From Xestospongia muta (taxonomy: Eukaryota > Porifera > Demospongiae > Haplosclerida > Petrosiidae), in contig OY848918.1 of NCBI GenBank assembly GCA_963693285.1, positions 10,239,162 through 10,303,161 of the forward strand: a stretch of DNA of 64,000 bases. Direction: 5' to 3'. Position 1 is the stretch's first letter, and each line of letters begins with the position of its first letter. Shown here one piece after another: positions 1-12,257 of this stretch. A model generated the notes under the pieces. It ran no database searches and was not told where the DNA came from. It was given only the letters and a program-made list of their open reading frames with translations. The position numbers and the translations under genes were made by a program.

Positions 1-38
1 TAGATATAGAAAATTGAGATGAACTTTTAATATTATGC

Positions 39-3000
39 TCAATTAATACTACTATACATTGTATGGCTATTACTTACTGGCAATTGTTTTTTCAGTTTCA
101 TGACAGTTTTCTTTAATTTATTGTCATCAATACTTAGTAGTACTTCACAAATCTTTAGTAAAATCTTGTCTGCATTTGGACTGGAGTTTATTTGCTTTTG
201 CAGCTCATACACTGTTCTTTGAGCCTTCTTATAGACTGAGTAACTAGATGTTGTAGTGACATCATCATACACAGGTTGAGTTATCAAACCCTGAGTAAAT
301 AGCCTATCAATGGTTCGATCAAAGTTAGCTTCTGTTCCAACTGCATCACAAATGGCAGAAAAATACCGTTGAAACAATTCTAATGGGCTAGGTTTGTCTA
401 TTCAAAAAAATAGCAAAGATTGTAAGACTAATTGCTTAATTCTATATGTACACTAAACACACTTGCCTATGAGTTGATCTCTTGTTAATTTAGATTGAGT
501 CGAAGTTTGATTGCAATTACCAACTGGTTCTAAGGCACTTTCTATAGAATTGAACAAAATTATTGACAAGTGCTACTTTTTGCTATATTGTGTTAGCTTA
601 TATATTACACAATAATAAATCATGCATTTACCTTTTGGTAAAGACCATCTATATGGATCCTCTACAAATTTTCCAAATTTGGTACAGTGCAATTTTCCTA
701 ATGCGTGTGCAATAGCAACATGACGAGATTGTTCTTGGCAAGGACAGAAGAAAGCTTTTGTAGGTTGCATTTTGCTGTCAAATTTACGTTTCTTGATTGT
801 TTCTTTCAAACTAGAGTACATAATTTTCTCTCCTTTTTCCATGTCCTCAGCAGACCCAAAATAAATCTCATAACGATCATTAGATTCTACAAAAACCACA
901 CTCTCTTTCATATCAAAGTGTTGCAGGGTGACAAGATTAGCATACATTGTGGATGTTTGATCAATAGACCAAACAGAGTTATCACAAAAGTCATCATCAG
1001 TCTCAACTCTAGTCAAGAGAAGATTCACAATCATAGCACAAAAGAGGCCAAGTGGAGTCCCATTTGGAAAGTAGTAAAGTAGATGGAAGTGGCTTGATGG
1101 AATACTTTGTATAGGATCTGTTAACGGTAATAATGCTGGCATGAAAAATGTGTTGTCACTGGACATTTCTCTTGCTATAAGGAGGTGTTCAAATATTCGC
1201 AGCACATGTAAGCTAAAATCAGGAAAGAGGCTAGATATTTGTGAACATTTTGGAGAAGTTGTGAGAAAATTCTTTGAAAGAATACCCTGTTCTGCAACTT
1301 TCTTACAATCAGTGGTTCCTGGACCAATAGGAACGTTTCTTCGAATCTTGCAGATGAGCAACGTGAGGTCACGAACCACTTCAATCAGACTCTGTGGGAG
1401 CACAAAGACTAAATTTGATACTTCTGGAGGATAATACATGAGAGTATTGAGGAGATGGAAAAATCTCAAAGCACTCTGCACTTCCTCTTCAGATAATGAC
1501 AGTCCAAGACCAATACTTAGACACTTTTCAAAAGGCAGTATTCCACAACTTTCACGGGCTGTTTCATGTAGCATAATTTGAAATGCATACCAACTTAATG
1601 GAATATCTACTTCAAAGGCTTGCTCTCTCAATTCACGACGAATCTCCTTAACCACTGCATCATCAAAGACTTTTTTATAAGCCTTGCGACCATCAACTTT
1701 GTACAAGATCTTTCCCTGGGAAACATCATAATATGACAGGTTGTTCCCTATGGATTGAAATATTTCGGCAAGCTTAACTTCTTTTTCTTCAATGGTTTCC
1801 ACATTTGCTTCATTCTTAAGACGTTTTTTGTACTTGTCATGATGAGTAGCTATCACTAATAGCTTTACTTTTTCTGGAATTTTAACTATATCAAAGAGTT
1901 TGTAATCTTCAACTAACTGCTGTTGATGACAAGTTGACATAAACATAAGTGTAAGACGCCTTAGAAGTGTTTCAACAGTAGCTGAGTGTTCACTTACATT
2001 ATAGCATTCATCTTCACATTGAAATATGGTGGAGGATTGACTAGAGAGATCTTCAGCAAGGTTAGTAACTAGCATTAGTACTGATGCACATGGCACAAAG
2101 GCTTGTACTAATTGTTGAAATTGTATTTGACCTCCACAATCAATAAAGTAGAGCCATTCTTTATGAAGTGTTAATTTGGTTTTATTAACACAAGCTTTGC
2201 TTATGATCCCTCTTAGCTCTTGAGTTACACTGTTAATAGCACCATCTTCAAGTGAAAGAGAATTGCGAGCTGTTTGAGGTAGAGATAAAGGTACTGTTAC
2301 ATCCATACTGGTATCGACAATATGTGATTGATAATCATTGTCTTGCTGTGCTATTAGTTCATTAATTTCAATTGCAAATTTTCCAGCCATAGCATCACTA
2401 TCTACTAATTCCCAATGGTAGTCATCTTGTTCACGACCATAACACCTCATTGAAAATTCACCAACAGCAATTTGTGGAGACTCAATACAGCTAGTACTGA
2501 CATTAGTGGTGTATGGTTGAGAGAGAATTAAACATGTTACTGATGTTTTACCAGCTCTAGCAGGACCTTGTATAATAGCTTTATTGATTCTAGTTTTAAC
2601 AGATCCACTTTTTCTAAGAGCTTCACGAAGATGTTGATCTAATGAAGGAATAATAATAAAATTTGTGATGTCAGGTACATCTTAATTGGTAACAGATTGA
2701 ACACAAACAAGATAACAGGATACCACTTGCCAACTTAAATTGGAAGAAGATAGCAAACTATATATATATACTTATAGTTTTAAAAAACAACAGTCATTAG
2801 TGACAAAATTAACTGATTATATGGTTAACTCAAATGCTAGCAATATAAACACTTTTTTAAAAAAAAGAAGTAAATGTAAGGATGGCACTGCTATTAATCC
2901 AATGTAAAGAATGAAAACAAGATCATAGGGATGGTAATTACTTCATCCCTACATAATAGCACATCCAGACACAGAATCCAACAGTATATCACTGATATTT

Positions 3001-4195
3001 TAAGTGATTTAGCTCTACATTTTTGATAAACATCCTTTAATTGTTTATGCCATCTGTCTTATTATGTAGGGATGATGTAATTGCCATCCGTATGATCTTG
3101 TTTATATTCACTGATAGCAGCCATCCCTACATTTATTCCATTTTTAGAAAATGTTTATTTACTTGTTTACTTCATTTAAAAAAGTAAAGATAGCCAATAG
3201 AGAGAGCTGTGGTATGGTGGAAGGCAATGAGGTCCCGTGTTCAACAAGCTCACAAAAAAGCATTCTTTGTGAGTTGTGGATAGCCAGGAGGTCATCTAGA
3301 AGTTGAAATGATAATTGTAGTTTTATTCAATGAAATATGGGCTTACAGTCACTGACTTATTAGGCATAGAGTAATGATCTTGGATCTTTTTTAAGATTAA
3401 CATTAAAACAGGAACAGTCTATACTAGCTACCACAAGTTGGAAAAAACTGTTTACATCCATTCCTGTCTGCATATTAATTATTCATAAAAAATGGCTTCT
3501 CTAGAGTAGCTAATATATGGTTCGATAGTCAACTGCTGATATCAGTAGTTGTTCCTGAACTGCTCAAATGAGACATATAAAAAGCATTACTTTGTAGTTA
3601 AGTATGTTACTTGTGTGAATTCGATGTCCAAACTGTTTATGATTTAATTATGAGTTTAAAAAAAGCAAAAGTAGTAGCATGCAGAGAAAAGATGAACAAA
3701 TCCAACATTTAACAAATTGTGTCTGATGCCAAGAAACTTTGCCTTAACCTATAACTGAGTCATCGTGAAAGGATTATCATAGAAAGTAATACTGTATGAA
3801 ATATTCATTGTTTCTGCCAATACTTTTCAATGGACAATTTAGGCCATTCCTAATATGGGCATTGCCACTGCATGGCTGATATTTGCACCAGTCATACCCA
3901 CAACTAATTTCAATTAAGAGGTGCACTTCTAAAAAAGACTGCCAAAAGTCACTAACCCATAAAAATTTGTATTTGGCTTTCAAGTTAGAAGAAAGCTGTA
4001 AAGAATACAAAGGAACTCAGCCAAGTTGAATTGTCTATGCTATTTGTTTGTATGGGGTCATTGCACCTCGAATACGTTCATTGATCTAGATGCAAGTTGT
4101 CTTCTGCCATCTATCTAAATAATATGCATATCTATTTATTCTTTACCAATTATATTGACTTTGGGTCTTTGTTTCAAATTATCTCTAGTAGCCAT
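39..4195 (-). CDS. Roc-COR GTPase with C-terminal death-fold segment
   Basis: Four exons assembled by hand (4195-4147, 2680-632, 541-467, 397-39) join in phase to 843 codons plus stop. The start ATG at 4195 lies in a good context (CCGATGG). Seen: a P-loop GPARAGKTS near residues 55-63, a DCGGQ switch motif near 197, and a THHDK base-specificity motif near 295, together a Roc-type GTPase. A region from about 370 (PLSWYAFQIMLHE onward, then FHLLNTLMYYPPEVSNLVF) reads as a COR domain. The last two exons encode a helical segment beginning SKLTRDQLIDKPSPLELFQR that resembles a CARD or other death-fold module. Known: ROCO proteins pair Roc with COR as a dimeric GTPase, and death folds recruit signalling partners. 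Inferred: a cytoplasmic stress or death-signalling scaffold. There is no kinase domain and no LRR in these exons. Intron 3 must use a GC donor to stay in frame. Exon 1 is only 49 bp and is the least certain part. Confidence 0.82.
2851..3185. mobile_element. Inverted-repeat (foldback/MITE-like) element in intron 1 of the GTPase gene
   Basis: The left arm around 2870-2960 and the right arm around 3060-3145 are reverse complements over about 80-90 bp with scattered mismatches. Shared landmarks are AACAAGATCATA followed by GGATGG, and CATCCCTACATAAT at the inner edge. The arms enclose about 100 bp of unrelated AT-rich sequence. No ORF is present, so it is non-autonomous. The outer ends are vague and I could not fix a target-site duplication. 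It lies wholly within the intron spanning 2681-4146. Confidence 0.65.
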
Positions 4196-4983
4196 CGGTA
4201 GATCAGATCCATCAACTAAGCACTAAGGAATAAATTACACAGTATAAATCTTAACATAACATAAATCTGAAAACTTTCATGTATTATAAATTAATTGTTA
4301 TGTATTAAATATTGCAATTTGTATATATTATATTATACACTTAGTTACTGTTGTATATAGTATTTTCTCAAATACACACAACCCAATATCACAGTGTATT
4401 GGAGAGTATATTGCTATGTGGCTGTTCATAAAACCGAAAGTACTTTTTGATTACTATCACTTAGAGATGGGTTTTTGAGACAAATATTACTACAAGACAA
4501 TGATAAAAACAAAGTATTAAAGTGTTTCTAAGACAATTTGTTGAATTGATGCAAAGAAATTTGAACAAATAAACTATTGTAAAACAGTTAACTCAGAGTA
4601 ATAGGAGAGAGAGAAACACGTACTTAAAAAGGGTTTAGAATGAAAGGGTCATGCAATTCAGAATATGAAGATCATAGACCAGATAATCTAATATGAGCCT
4701 GTGTTGTATTTGGGTCAGTCCAAAGGACACGCCAAATACTAGAAAAATGAATTTAATATCTAGCAGTTAGTTGTCTGTGAGAGGTTTATTGTTTAGATAG
4801 GTATAGATTTAATGTCTAATCAAATAGATGTTAAAGGCTTTTAGATTAACAATTTAATTTAACAGTCGAACTATATAGGTTAACAGAACAGAATCACCAT
4901 GAAATCTTCAGTAACACATTATCATTAGCTGAACCCTCCACTTATGTACATGTATACCATACCCATACATAAGCAAGCCACAC
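4196..4983. other. Intergenic spacer between the GTPase and RPA1-like genes
   Basis: AT-rich sequence with no exon I can support on either strand. I looked here for the missing RPA1 exons (DBD-B, zinc-binding DBD-C) and found none. It must contain the GTPase gene's promoter, but no clear TATA box stands out near 4195. Confidence 0.5.
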
Positions 4984-7002
4984 CTCTTCAACTTTTGTCT
5001 CTGCATTAAATATGATTTCATACAAGTTATTGCAGGTTGTGTACATTTCGTTGGCAGGTTGGATACGACCATTGGATATATAGTATACCTAATGTAATGA
5101 TGACAAAAATATGCTAAATAATCTATATACCATCTATCACCCATTTGTCCATCCATCTGTCCATTTATTAATTTCATACCTTGTAAACTTCTAGCATAGG
5201 ATGAAGCCTGCGAGCATTTTCATTAAAACCAGTAGCATCTATCTCACCCTATTTTATAGAATATACTAACAAGGTAATCAATTGACTATTCACATACAGA
5301 ATGGTCTACTAGTTCAAGTGGCATGAATTGTCCATCTCCACGAGAATTGCTATAAGGTTTAAGAATTGGCTTTGATACTAACCGAGCCTTAATTGTCCAC
5401 CTAAAGGAATTTAAAACTTAATGTTCACTACTCTGAAATTTACTAATGGTAAGTATCCTTAATATTCACTGATCTAGAGCTTACTAGTGGTAGCTATCCT
5501 AGGTCACTGTGGTATGCATTTATGTTTGGTAGCTACAAGCTAATTTAGACTTAAATGATGATCACTGTGTGGTAACTACTTGTTAACATGTCACTATCCT
5601 AGGTGATAATTAATAGTGAGTTACTATCATACATAAAGAACATTGTATTCTCTTACTTGCTTTGGTATGGGTTAAGACTACATATAGGAATTATAATTCT
5701 GGTGCTTAGTGAAAACTGATCACTACAAGATTGTTGCGTTGAATGCTTCTGATTTCTAGAGATTGGTTTTGGTGAGGATGGCTGATTAAGTGCCAGCCTT
5801 TTCGGTGGAGCATCAAAGCCTATGTGAGGAGCATTGAGGTGATGCATAACATATGTAGCTTTCTCATATCTACCAGCTGAATTATGATGTTTTCTTTTAC
5901 TCCGTCGAACATGGCTAGCATAGCTCTCTTTTTCTTGTGATATATCTCCACCTATTTCAGTTCCCTTATGTAGTACTGTTAGGTCTGCAATCACAATCCT
6001 ATGTATGACATTATAGGTATATAAAATACATATTTACATGAAAATAAGAACAAGATTATAATAACGTTAATGGTACTGTTGTTGCCACAAAGAGTTCAAT
6101 TAATGCTAAATTTTAAGACTTAATTGTTACCAGGATCTGTGATGATGCTGATGTTCAAAAACATTTTTTGAGTTACAAATCTCAGAAACTTTGACCAGTG
6201 GAACACAAAACATGCCAGACAACAAACTGATCATTACTAGCATAATCAAGCTCCAGCTATATAAGTCATGTCTGGGTTCAAGTCTTCCCAAAAGAAATTA
6301 TTGCAGTTCTATATAATATTCAGTGGTACAAATTACAATCATCAATTATGATACAGTTATGAAGTTCATATATGATTGTTAATAACACTAACAATTAAAC
6401 AAAGAAAACTAAATTTTTGTACATAGTCATGAACTACAAGCAACCAACATGTCAATTAATTTTTTATATGAATAGTTAGGACGAAAACTTTTTTAGATGA
6501 GTTTAATTTTGTGGATCCATCTTATACCTAGCCATCCATTTCTAGCTACACCACTATCTGGTAATCACATGATAATCACACGTGATAAATGAACTTACTC
6601 TTCATTTTTAGTAACCATTTTTTCAACTTGGATCACAGCATACTTGTCTAGCTCTCCTTTATAAACTTTTGTGTTCAGCTGTGGTTCTAACATACCTATA
6701 ACAGGGTGGAATATTGCATCATAATGGTTATAATAGAATCAGACCTGTTTGCTTATATATACCATCTGATAGTTGAAGTTGGTATGTGTCAATCTTTTCA
6801 TCAGAGAGCTTTTTAATACTCTAAACCAAGTCATGGAATTAACATGTGACAGTTATTCGACATACCAAAACTTGTAGGCGTGGTTTAGGGGGTCTGTGTC
6901 CTTCAATAATTGCCTATTAATTATTAGTTAAAATATCAAACCACTTAGATAGATTGAATTACATACTTTAATGGCGCCACTAGACAGCAAAGACGTATCC
7001 AT
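4984..7002 (-). CDS. RPA1: RPA1-like (RPA70) N-terminal part: DBD-F, linker and DBD-A only
   Basis: Eight exons (7002-6967, 6913-6866, 6820-6763, 6695-6599, 5998-5657, 5400-5298, 5248-5180, 5088-4984) join in phase to 286 codons. Seen: MDTSLLSSGAIKAIIEG at the start, QLQLSDG, then IVIADLTVLHKGTEIGG, which fits the N-terminal OB fold (DBD-F). A basic, low-complexity linker follows. Then IIPICSLNPYQSKWTIKARL, SNSRGDGQFMPLELVDHSGE and NENARRLHPMLEVYKVYYIS match DBD-A closely. Known: RPA1 is the large subunit of the single-strand DNA-binding RPA trimer; DBD-F recruits checkpoint proteins and DBD-A binds ssDNA. DBD-B and the zinc-bearing DBD-C that contacts RPA2 are not found downstream. After the last exon (weak GTGTGG donor at 4983) the frame stops within about 12 codons. 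It may be a truncated duplicate, or part of the gene may be missing from the assembly. All splice sites and the frame are intact. Confidence 0.82.
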
Positions 7003-7048
7003 ATCACCATATATTGGTATGTAAGAGAGAATAATAAGTCTCACTTAG

Positions 7049-7477
7049 CAGGGGCGTAGACAAGTTTTTAAACTAAGGGGGGGCGGCTAGCGCAAATGTT
7101 GGCCACGCCCACTCTTGGGAAATTCCCGGCAGCACGCCTACGCATGAATTAAATTGTGAAAAATGTCTTTAAGTGGCTTGTGCCTTTGAAACCAGGTGAA
7201 TCATGTTCTACTAGTGCTGAAATCAGCAAATCAGACCATCAGGAGACTGGACTAAGTTCTCTATCATCGAATGAGTGCACATTTTTGGACAGCACACATA
7301 AACATAATCTATTTTCTTAATGAAAACTTTATTATTAAAAATGATTCAATGATCAAATTAAGATATCCAGTCGTTCAGGATTATAATAACCATGCATATT
7401 TATAATATAAAACATGTGGATCATAAAAATCTGGGGGGGCTTCAGCCCCCCAAGCCCCCCTATTGCCTACACCCTTG
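7049..7477. mobile_element. Non-autonomous DNA transposon with short TIRs and CTTAG target duplication
   Basis: The left end CAGGGGCGTAGAC (7049) and right end, read inward on the minus strand, CAAGGGTGTAGGC form imperfect terminal inverted repeats. The flanks are identical CTTAG pentamers (7044-7048 and 7478-7482), a probable 5-bp target duplication. Subterminal G-rich (7077-7085) and C-rich (7446-7460) tracts are locally unlike the AT-rich surroundings. There is no transposase ORF in its 429 bp. I cannot assign a superfamily. Confidence 0.72.
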
Positions 7478-7482
7478 CTTAG

Positions 7483-8087
7483 CTGGAGAGTAACCACCAA
7501 AATTTAAACCAAACCTATCTTATAAATCACGCCTACTCCGTCACATGATGCATCATGGCATAGATAATAAGCAATGCATGGTATTATTTGCTGCATTTGC
7601 TTCTCTCCATTTATTATGAAGCTATGTTACGTGATACTAAACTTTAGTACTGCATAAAATAGTGTGATGTGATGGACTATTTGTGCCTGCTTTCGTGACC
7701 TTTGAGTGGTTCAACATTTCAGTTCAGTTGGTGGAGTTCCAAATAAGGGCAAAATTGGAAGCTAATTAATATTGAGTGTTTCACTACAATCACTTCATCT
7801 AGTTAACTTTACGTTATAGTTAACACTATTTTTTACTACAGATAGCTGCAAGCTAGTATTACAAACTTGGAATTAAATTTATTTATATTTCTCATATATT
7901 TGCAATAGTACTGAATCAAATAGTGTATATTTTCACACTATTTGTATGGCAAACAAAGTGCATAATCCTATGTGAAATTAACACATTTAGGTTCTAATGT
8001 TTAGGGTTAGTTGTATATATGAAAGTAATAAAGTGTAGTATCATAGTAGATGTTAATCCATCTAGAGTAGATAACACTTGTATATAT
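7483..8087. other. Non-coding spacer
   Basis: AT-rich sequence with no convincing exon, repeat array or element end on either strand. Confidence 0.4.
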
Positions 8088-8640
8088 ACTCACTCTGGTT
8101 CATTATTCCCATATGTTTAAACCATTTTGAGGTCACAGCTACTCTAAACCCTCTGAAAATGATGAAAGATGAAGGGATGATACTGATGTTAAAGAGATTG
8201 ACTAAATTGTTGTGTGTATAATTATAATCTTCTTGTATTTCAGTTCTTATATCATCTATTGTATTTGAAATCACTGAACGTTTCTCAAAATGGTACAATT
8301 ATTTTACAGACTAATTAAAATTGATATATATACTTGTCTATAAATCAATATTAAACCATTACTCTATAACAAGAACAACTTGTTATTTCATGCTCACTAT
8401 ATGTATACATAAAAGTATATATATATATGTTTATATTGAACCATTTTATCATAGTATCTTCATTTCCTAACCTTTCCTTTGATATAGCACCGCAGTACCA
8501 CAAAGACAAAATAATTTAAACATATTACTGGTAAGAGTAGAAATGGGAAGATATATAAACCCCAATGTAGTTAGCTCCATTCTCCTTTTGACATGGTTCA
8601 TCAATTGAGACAACTGCCAGTATACAAACTTGCCATTTCC
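8088..8640 (-). other. Two possible exons of an unrecognised membrane-protein gene or gene fragment
   Basis: On the minus strand an open stretch from about 8640 to 8480 follows a TTATCAG acceptor-like site. It encodes a segment starting GNGKFVYWQLSQLMNHVKRR and then a hydrophobic run (LTTLGFIYLPISTLTSNMF). A second open stretch from about 8290 to 8088 ends at a strong donor (CAGA then GTGAGT). It encodes a helix-rich segment with NISIIPSSFIIFRGFRVA near its end. I found no start, stop or further exon. The layout of helix, membrane segment and basic stretch vaguely recalls DC-STAMP-type proteins, but I do not claim that. It may simply be chance open frames in a repeat-rich region. Confidence 0.22.
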
Positions 8641-8834
8641 TGATAACAAATTATTGTGGAGTTTAAATCATTGTCATCTTGTCTACTTTCTACTTGTACT
8701 GAATGAATTTGCGAAGTTTGAGTTGTATTTGACAAGATCTATTACTATATCTGCTAATAAAGTACAACTTTTGTCATTTCTACTACAACAAATTTGTTGT
8801 TTCCAACAGATTTAAGTACTTATAAAGAAATTTT

Positions 8835-9740
8835 AAATTTTCTTCCAAAAAATGTATAAAATTGGTATTGTGTATAAATTTTCACTTTTGGTAGAAAATC
8901 AATTTTAGTCAAACTTGCCAATAATGCATGGAAATTAAACATTATATATTAATTCAATATCCAGTAGGTTTCGGTATTGTTTCTGATAAAGTTTGGGGGG
9001 TAGTTACAGTTCCAACTTTACACATGTTTTTGAAGAAAACCTATTTTTTTGTAACTACACCAAATTTGTTGGAAACAACGCAAAAACCTACTAGATAGAT
9101 ATTAAATAATATTTAACATTTAGTTTGTATGCATATTTGGCAAGTTTTGAAACTGATTAATGTTTAAAATGCTATATAATCCATACAAAAAAGCATCAGC
9201 ATGTGAGTCACCATAGAAACAATTACTTCAGCAACAACATGTGTGTTATCATAGTAACTATTATCATGGTAACAATCACCAGAACAACATCCCATTAGCA
9301 AGTACATACTTATCACCATAGCAATGGTATACATCCATAGCAACATTACTTACGATCTTATGACCATTAATCTCATTGTTATTTTAAGACTAAAACTAAC
9401 ATTGTAGCATTATGATTTAAGTTTTGTTACAAACATTGTCAAAACCTACCAGATATTTAATCAATGATCATTGTTTAATTTCCAGCAAGTTTCACTAAAA
9501 CAATTTTCTACCAAAACTTGAGGAATTTTGATGCAGTATCATTTTTATACACTTTTTAGAAGGAAACTATTTATTCAGTGTATTAATTCTGCAAATTTTG
9601 GTTGAAAATCGATTTTAAGTGAACTTGTCAATAATTCATGAAAACTAAACATTAAATACAAATTTGATATCCAGTAGGTTATGGCTTTGTTTCTAATAAC
9701 TTTTGGGGTAGTTACAGGAAGAAACAGGTTCCCAAAAAGT
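8835..9740. repeat. Cluster of degenerate inverted repeat units
   Basis: One unit of about 120-150 bp recurs four times. Two copies are in + orientation (about 8850-9005 and 9590-9725), recognisable by ATATCCAGTAGGTT and GGGGTAGTTACAG. Two are in - orientation (about 9030-9150 and 9425-9560), recognisable by AAACCTACTAGATA and AAACCTACCAGATA. The copies pair as two neighbouring palindromes, suggesting a foldback element inserted or duplicated twice. No coding capacity. Confidence 0.55.
9190..9352. promoter_or_regulatory. Cluster of X-box-like (RFX-type) half-sites
   Basis: Between the two palindromic repeats lie many variants of the RFX half-site: GTTATCATAGTAAC (9247-9260, nearly palindromic), then ATTATCATGGTAAC, CCATAGCAAT and CCATAGCAAC. 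Known: RFX factors bind the palindromic X-box GTTGCCATGGCAAC-type sequence. The density is striking, but the tract could equally be a degenerate simple repeat. No gene start is adjacent. Confidence 0.25.
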
Positions 9741-10009
9741 GGATAAAATTGGTACTGTGTCTAAATTCTTCACTAATCGGCAGAAAATCGTTTTTAGTGA
9801 AACTATGAATGTCTTAAAAAATTATATACCATTCTCATTCATACAGAAATTATATATTTTAGTACTTAAGAATTTTTCTGGGATACCTCATCAATTGTCG
9901 TCTTTATACATTATCCATTTTTCACTGAATTTCTTATGGTCAAACATTAATCAATTATTATCAAAGTAATATTAAAAAGACAACAAAAGTTATCTCAGAC
10001 AAACCTTTA

Positions 10010-12257
10010 TTACTTTTTCTTAATAAGTATACAGCAGGCTATAACATATATAATAACAGCTGTCAATATAATACCTACAATCATAAAAGGATAAAATAAA
10101 AAGTCATATCGTCTTCTTCCATTCACAGTCACATGATAAACAGGTGACTCCATAACTACACCACATGACTTCTTTAATTGTAATAGGACACATACATCAT
10201 CTTCCATTGATACAGGATGAAATGAACTGGATTTTAATTGTAACGAGTGCTTTTCTTCTTGACCTGTACGGATTTCAATTGAATCAATGCTAACAGTTCT
10301 TGTAGATTCAAAGTTATATGAAGTTGAATTTACTTGAATATCTCCCAGTAAAGTACAGTTAGGATCACGATCACATCGAATGAAATAATAAGATGATTTC
10401 TGGACCACAAATGGCATAAAATCTGTCACTTTAATACACTCTACATCATCAGGTGGACTAGCACAGGCAAGCTGCTCAAAATTATCTTCTGCATTAATAT
10501 CAGCTTTTGTAATTGAAGTGAACATCCATACATAGTAAGGTGTGCAATAATTGCAATCATCTTTAGCAATGCTGTTTAATGAAAACATTATTGAGGCATC
10601 TTCCACAAAGTACAAATAATCAACCGTTTCCGTGTATGTAGTGGCAATATTATTGTTATATTGTATATCACTACATTTAACTGAAATGACTTCAGCTAAA
10701 CATTTTCTATGTCCCACTAATTCCAAAGTAAGACTAGCTAACCAGTAACTATCAATAGGTAATTGGTATAGAATGACATCAGATGGAATAGCAACTTGTG
10801 AAGGAAAGTGAGGAAATCTAGGTAATACAGAGAGACATAAGATGGCAGTGAAAATTCCTCCAAGAGTAAGTGCGGTGACAACTCCACAGACAATGTGAAC
10901 ACATTTTATATCTGAAATAATGACAAGGAAATATACCCTTATAGCAGTAATAAAGTTACAAACTTGTATGTTTACCTTTTATTTTTTTGAGGAACTTCCT
11001 TGGCTTTTGTTTTTTGTTTTCCTCTCTTTGATCATACACATCTAGAGGGAATGATATATTAAATTCTCGTAAAGAGTATATGATAAGGCACTTGTTGTAG
11101 TCCATACTATGTCAAGGACAGGTTTCAAGGTCTCATGAAAGATTGTCTATCATTGAGGGTCTGGTTTCATCATAATAATGCATGTTATCAATAGTCCATG
11201 TACAATACTTTGGTTTGATATTTGTATCTTATATAATTATTAATGACAAGATACCTGCTATAATAAAAACTTCTCTTGTATTATTGATATTTTGACTGAT
11301 CTCTTGATCCAATGTAGTGTCTTCCAACATATTTAATTGTGAATTTCGACTTTCAAGAATTGGGGTTGGCACTTGTAAGTCATCATAATGTAAGTTAGCA
11401 TTGAGGAATGCTGAGGTAATACTTTGCAGTAAAGAGTCTCGTAAAATTGTATTCTGCCTATCGACTTCATCAATAACTTGCATGACAATCTCATTACCTC
11501 TTGTTGCATCCATTTCGGCTGTAATATCATTAATGGTAGCAGTGTTTAAACCTAACTGATGTCCAAATGCATAAGCTTGAGCTTTTGTAAAATGCTTTGT
11601 TTGTGTAGACAAAAACTCCTTCAGTAAATGAGGATCTATTTTACATAAGACATTAAGCAGTTATTCTATGTAATCTAGAAACTTTTAGCTTACCAATAGC
11701 AGTGTATCGCTCTTTACCATACAATCGTGGTACAATGCTATTTAAATGACATTGACACAACTTCCTTTCCAGCTCTTTGTAAATTTGATCAATAGGTAAA
11801 GAAACTTTATCTAGCCACATTTTGACTGTTAGCATGGCATACCAAGCTGGATGATGTGGGTCCTCATTCCTTAGATGAACTAACTGATCTCTAGACAGTC
11901 CCAGCAACACTCCTAAATTGCTCACCTGACCATGAGTTATTCCACTAGCAAGGAAGATATTTAAAATATGTTCATCAGTTGGTTCTGGAAGAATACCTGT
12001 AAAATTTAAAATAACAATCTGCGAATGAATCATTTAAAATGTATAGTAAATTATACTTTGATTTTTTTCTTCATCATTGTCACTAATGTCACCAGTCTCA
12101 TCTCTGTCTGTATTGACTACTATGACATGATTAAAATCATCTGTAATTGAAAAATGTTCGATTAGTAAAAACACCAATCAAACAATATTATTGTCTTACT
12201 TTGATCATTGTTGGGGAGTTCATCATCTACATTGTTTGAAAATATGACAGATGCCAT
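10010..12257 (-). CDS. Death-fold receptor-like protein A: two death-type domains, TM, ectodomain, TM
   Basis: Six exons (12257-12200, 12140-12057, 11996-11694, 11635-11255, 11041-10976, 10911-10010) join in phase to 597 residues. Seen in order: an acidic N-terminus (MASVIFSNNVDDE); a death domain (LASGITHGQVSNLGVLLGLS, then a WYAMLTVKMWLDK helix); a second death-fold segment (KAQAYAFGHQLGLNTATIND); a basic juxtamembrane exon (KKQKPRKFLKKIK); a TM helix (IVCGVVTALTLGGIF); about 230 ectodomain residues with paired cysteines and N-glycosylation sites; a second TM helix (FMIVGIILTAVIIYV); and tail IKKK. No signal peptide precedes the death domains. Inferred topology has both ends cytoplasmic, so the protein could link outside events to death-domain adaptors. 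The ectodomain family is not recognised. It is the downstream member of a tandem pair with the gene at 13260-15509. Confidence 0.82.

Noticed and set aside
3777..4010. Minus-strand frame with Cys pairs, considered as the missing RPA1 zinc domain
   Set aside because: Cysteine spacing and flanks do not match DBD-C, and it lies in the first intron of the GTPase gene.
8088..8640. Assignment of the two exon candidates to the DC-STAMP family
   Set aside because: Only a vague similarity in segment order; no diagnostic motif, start or stop could be found.
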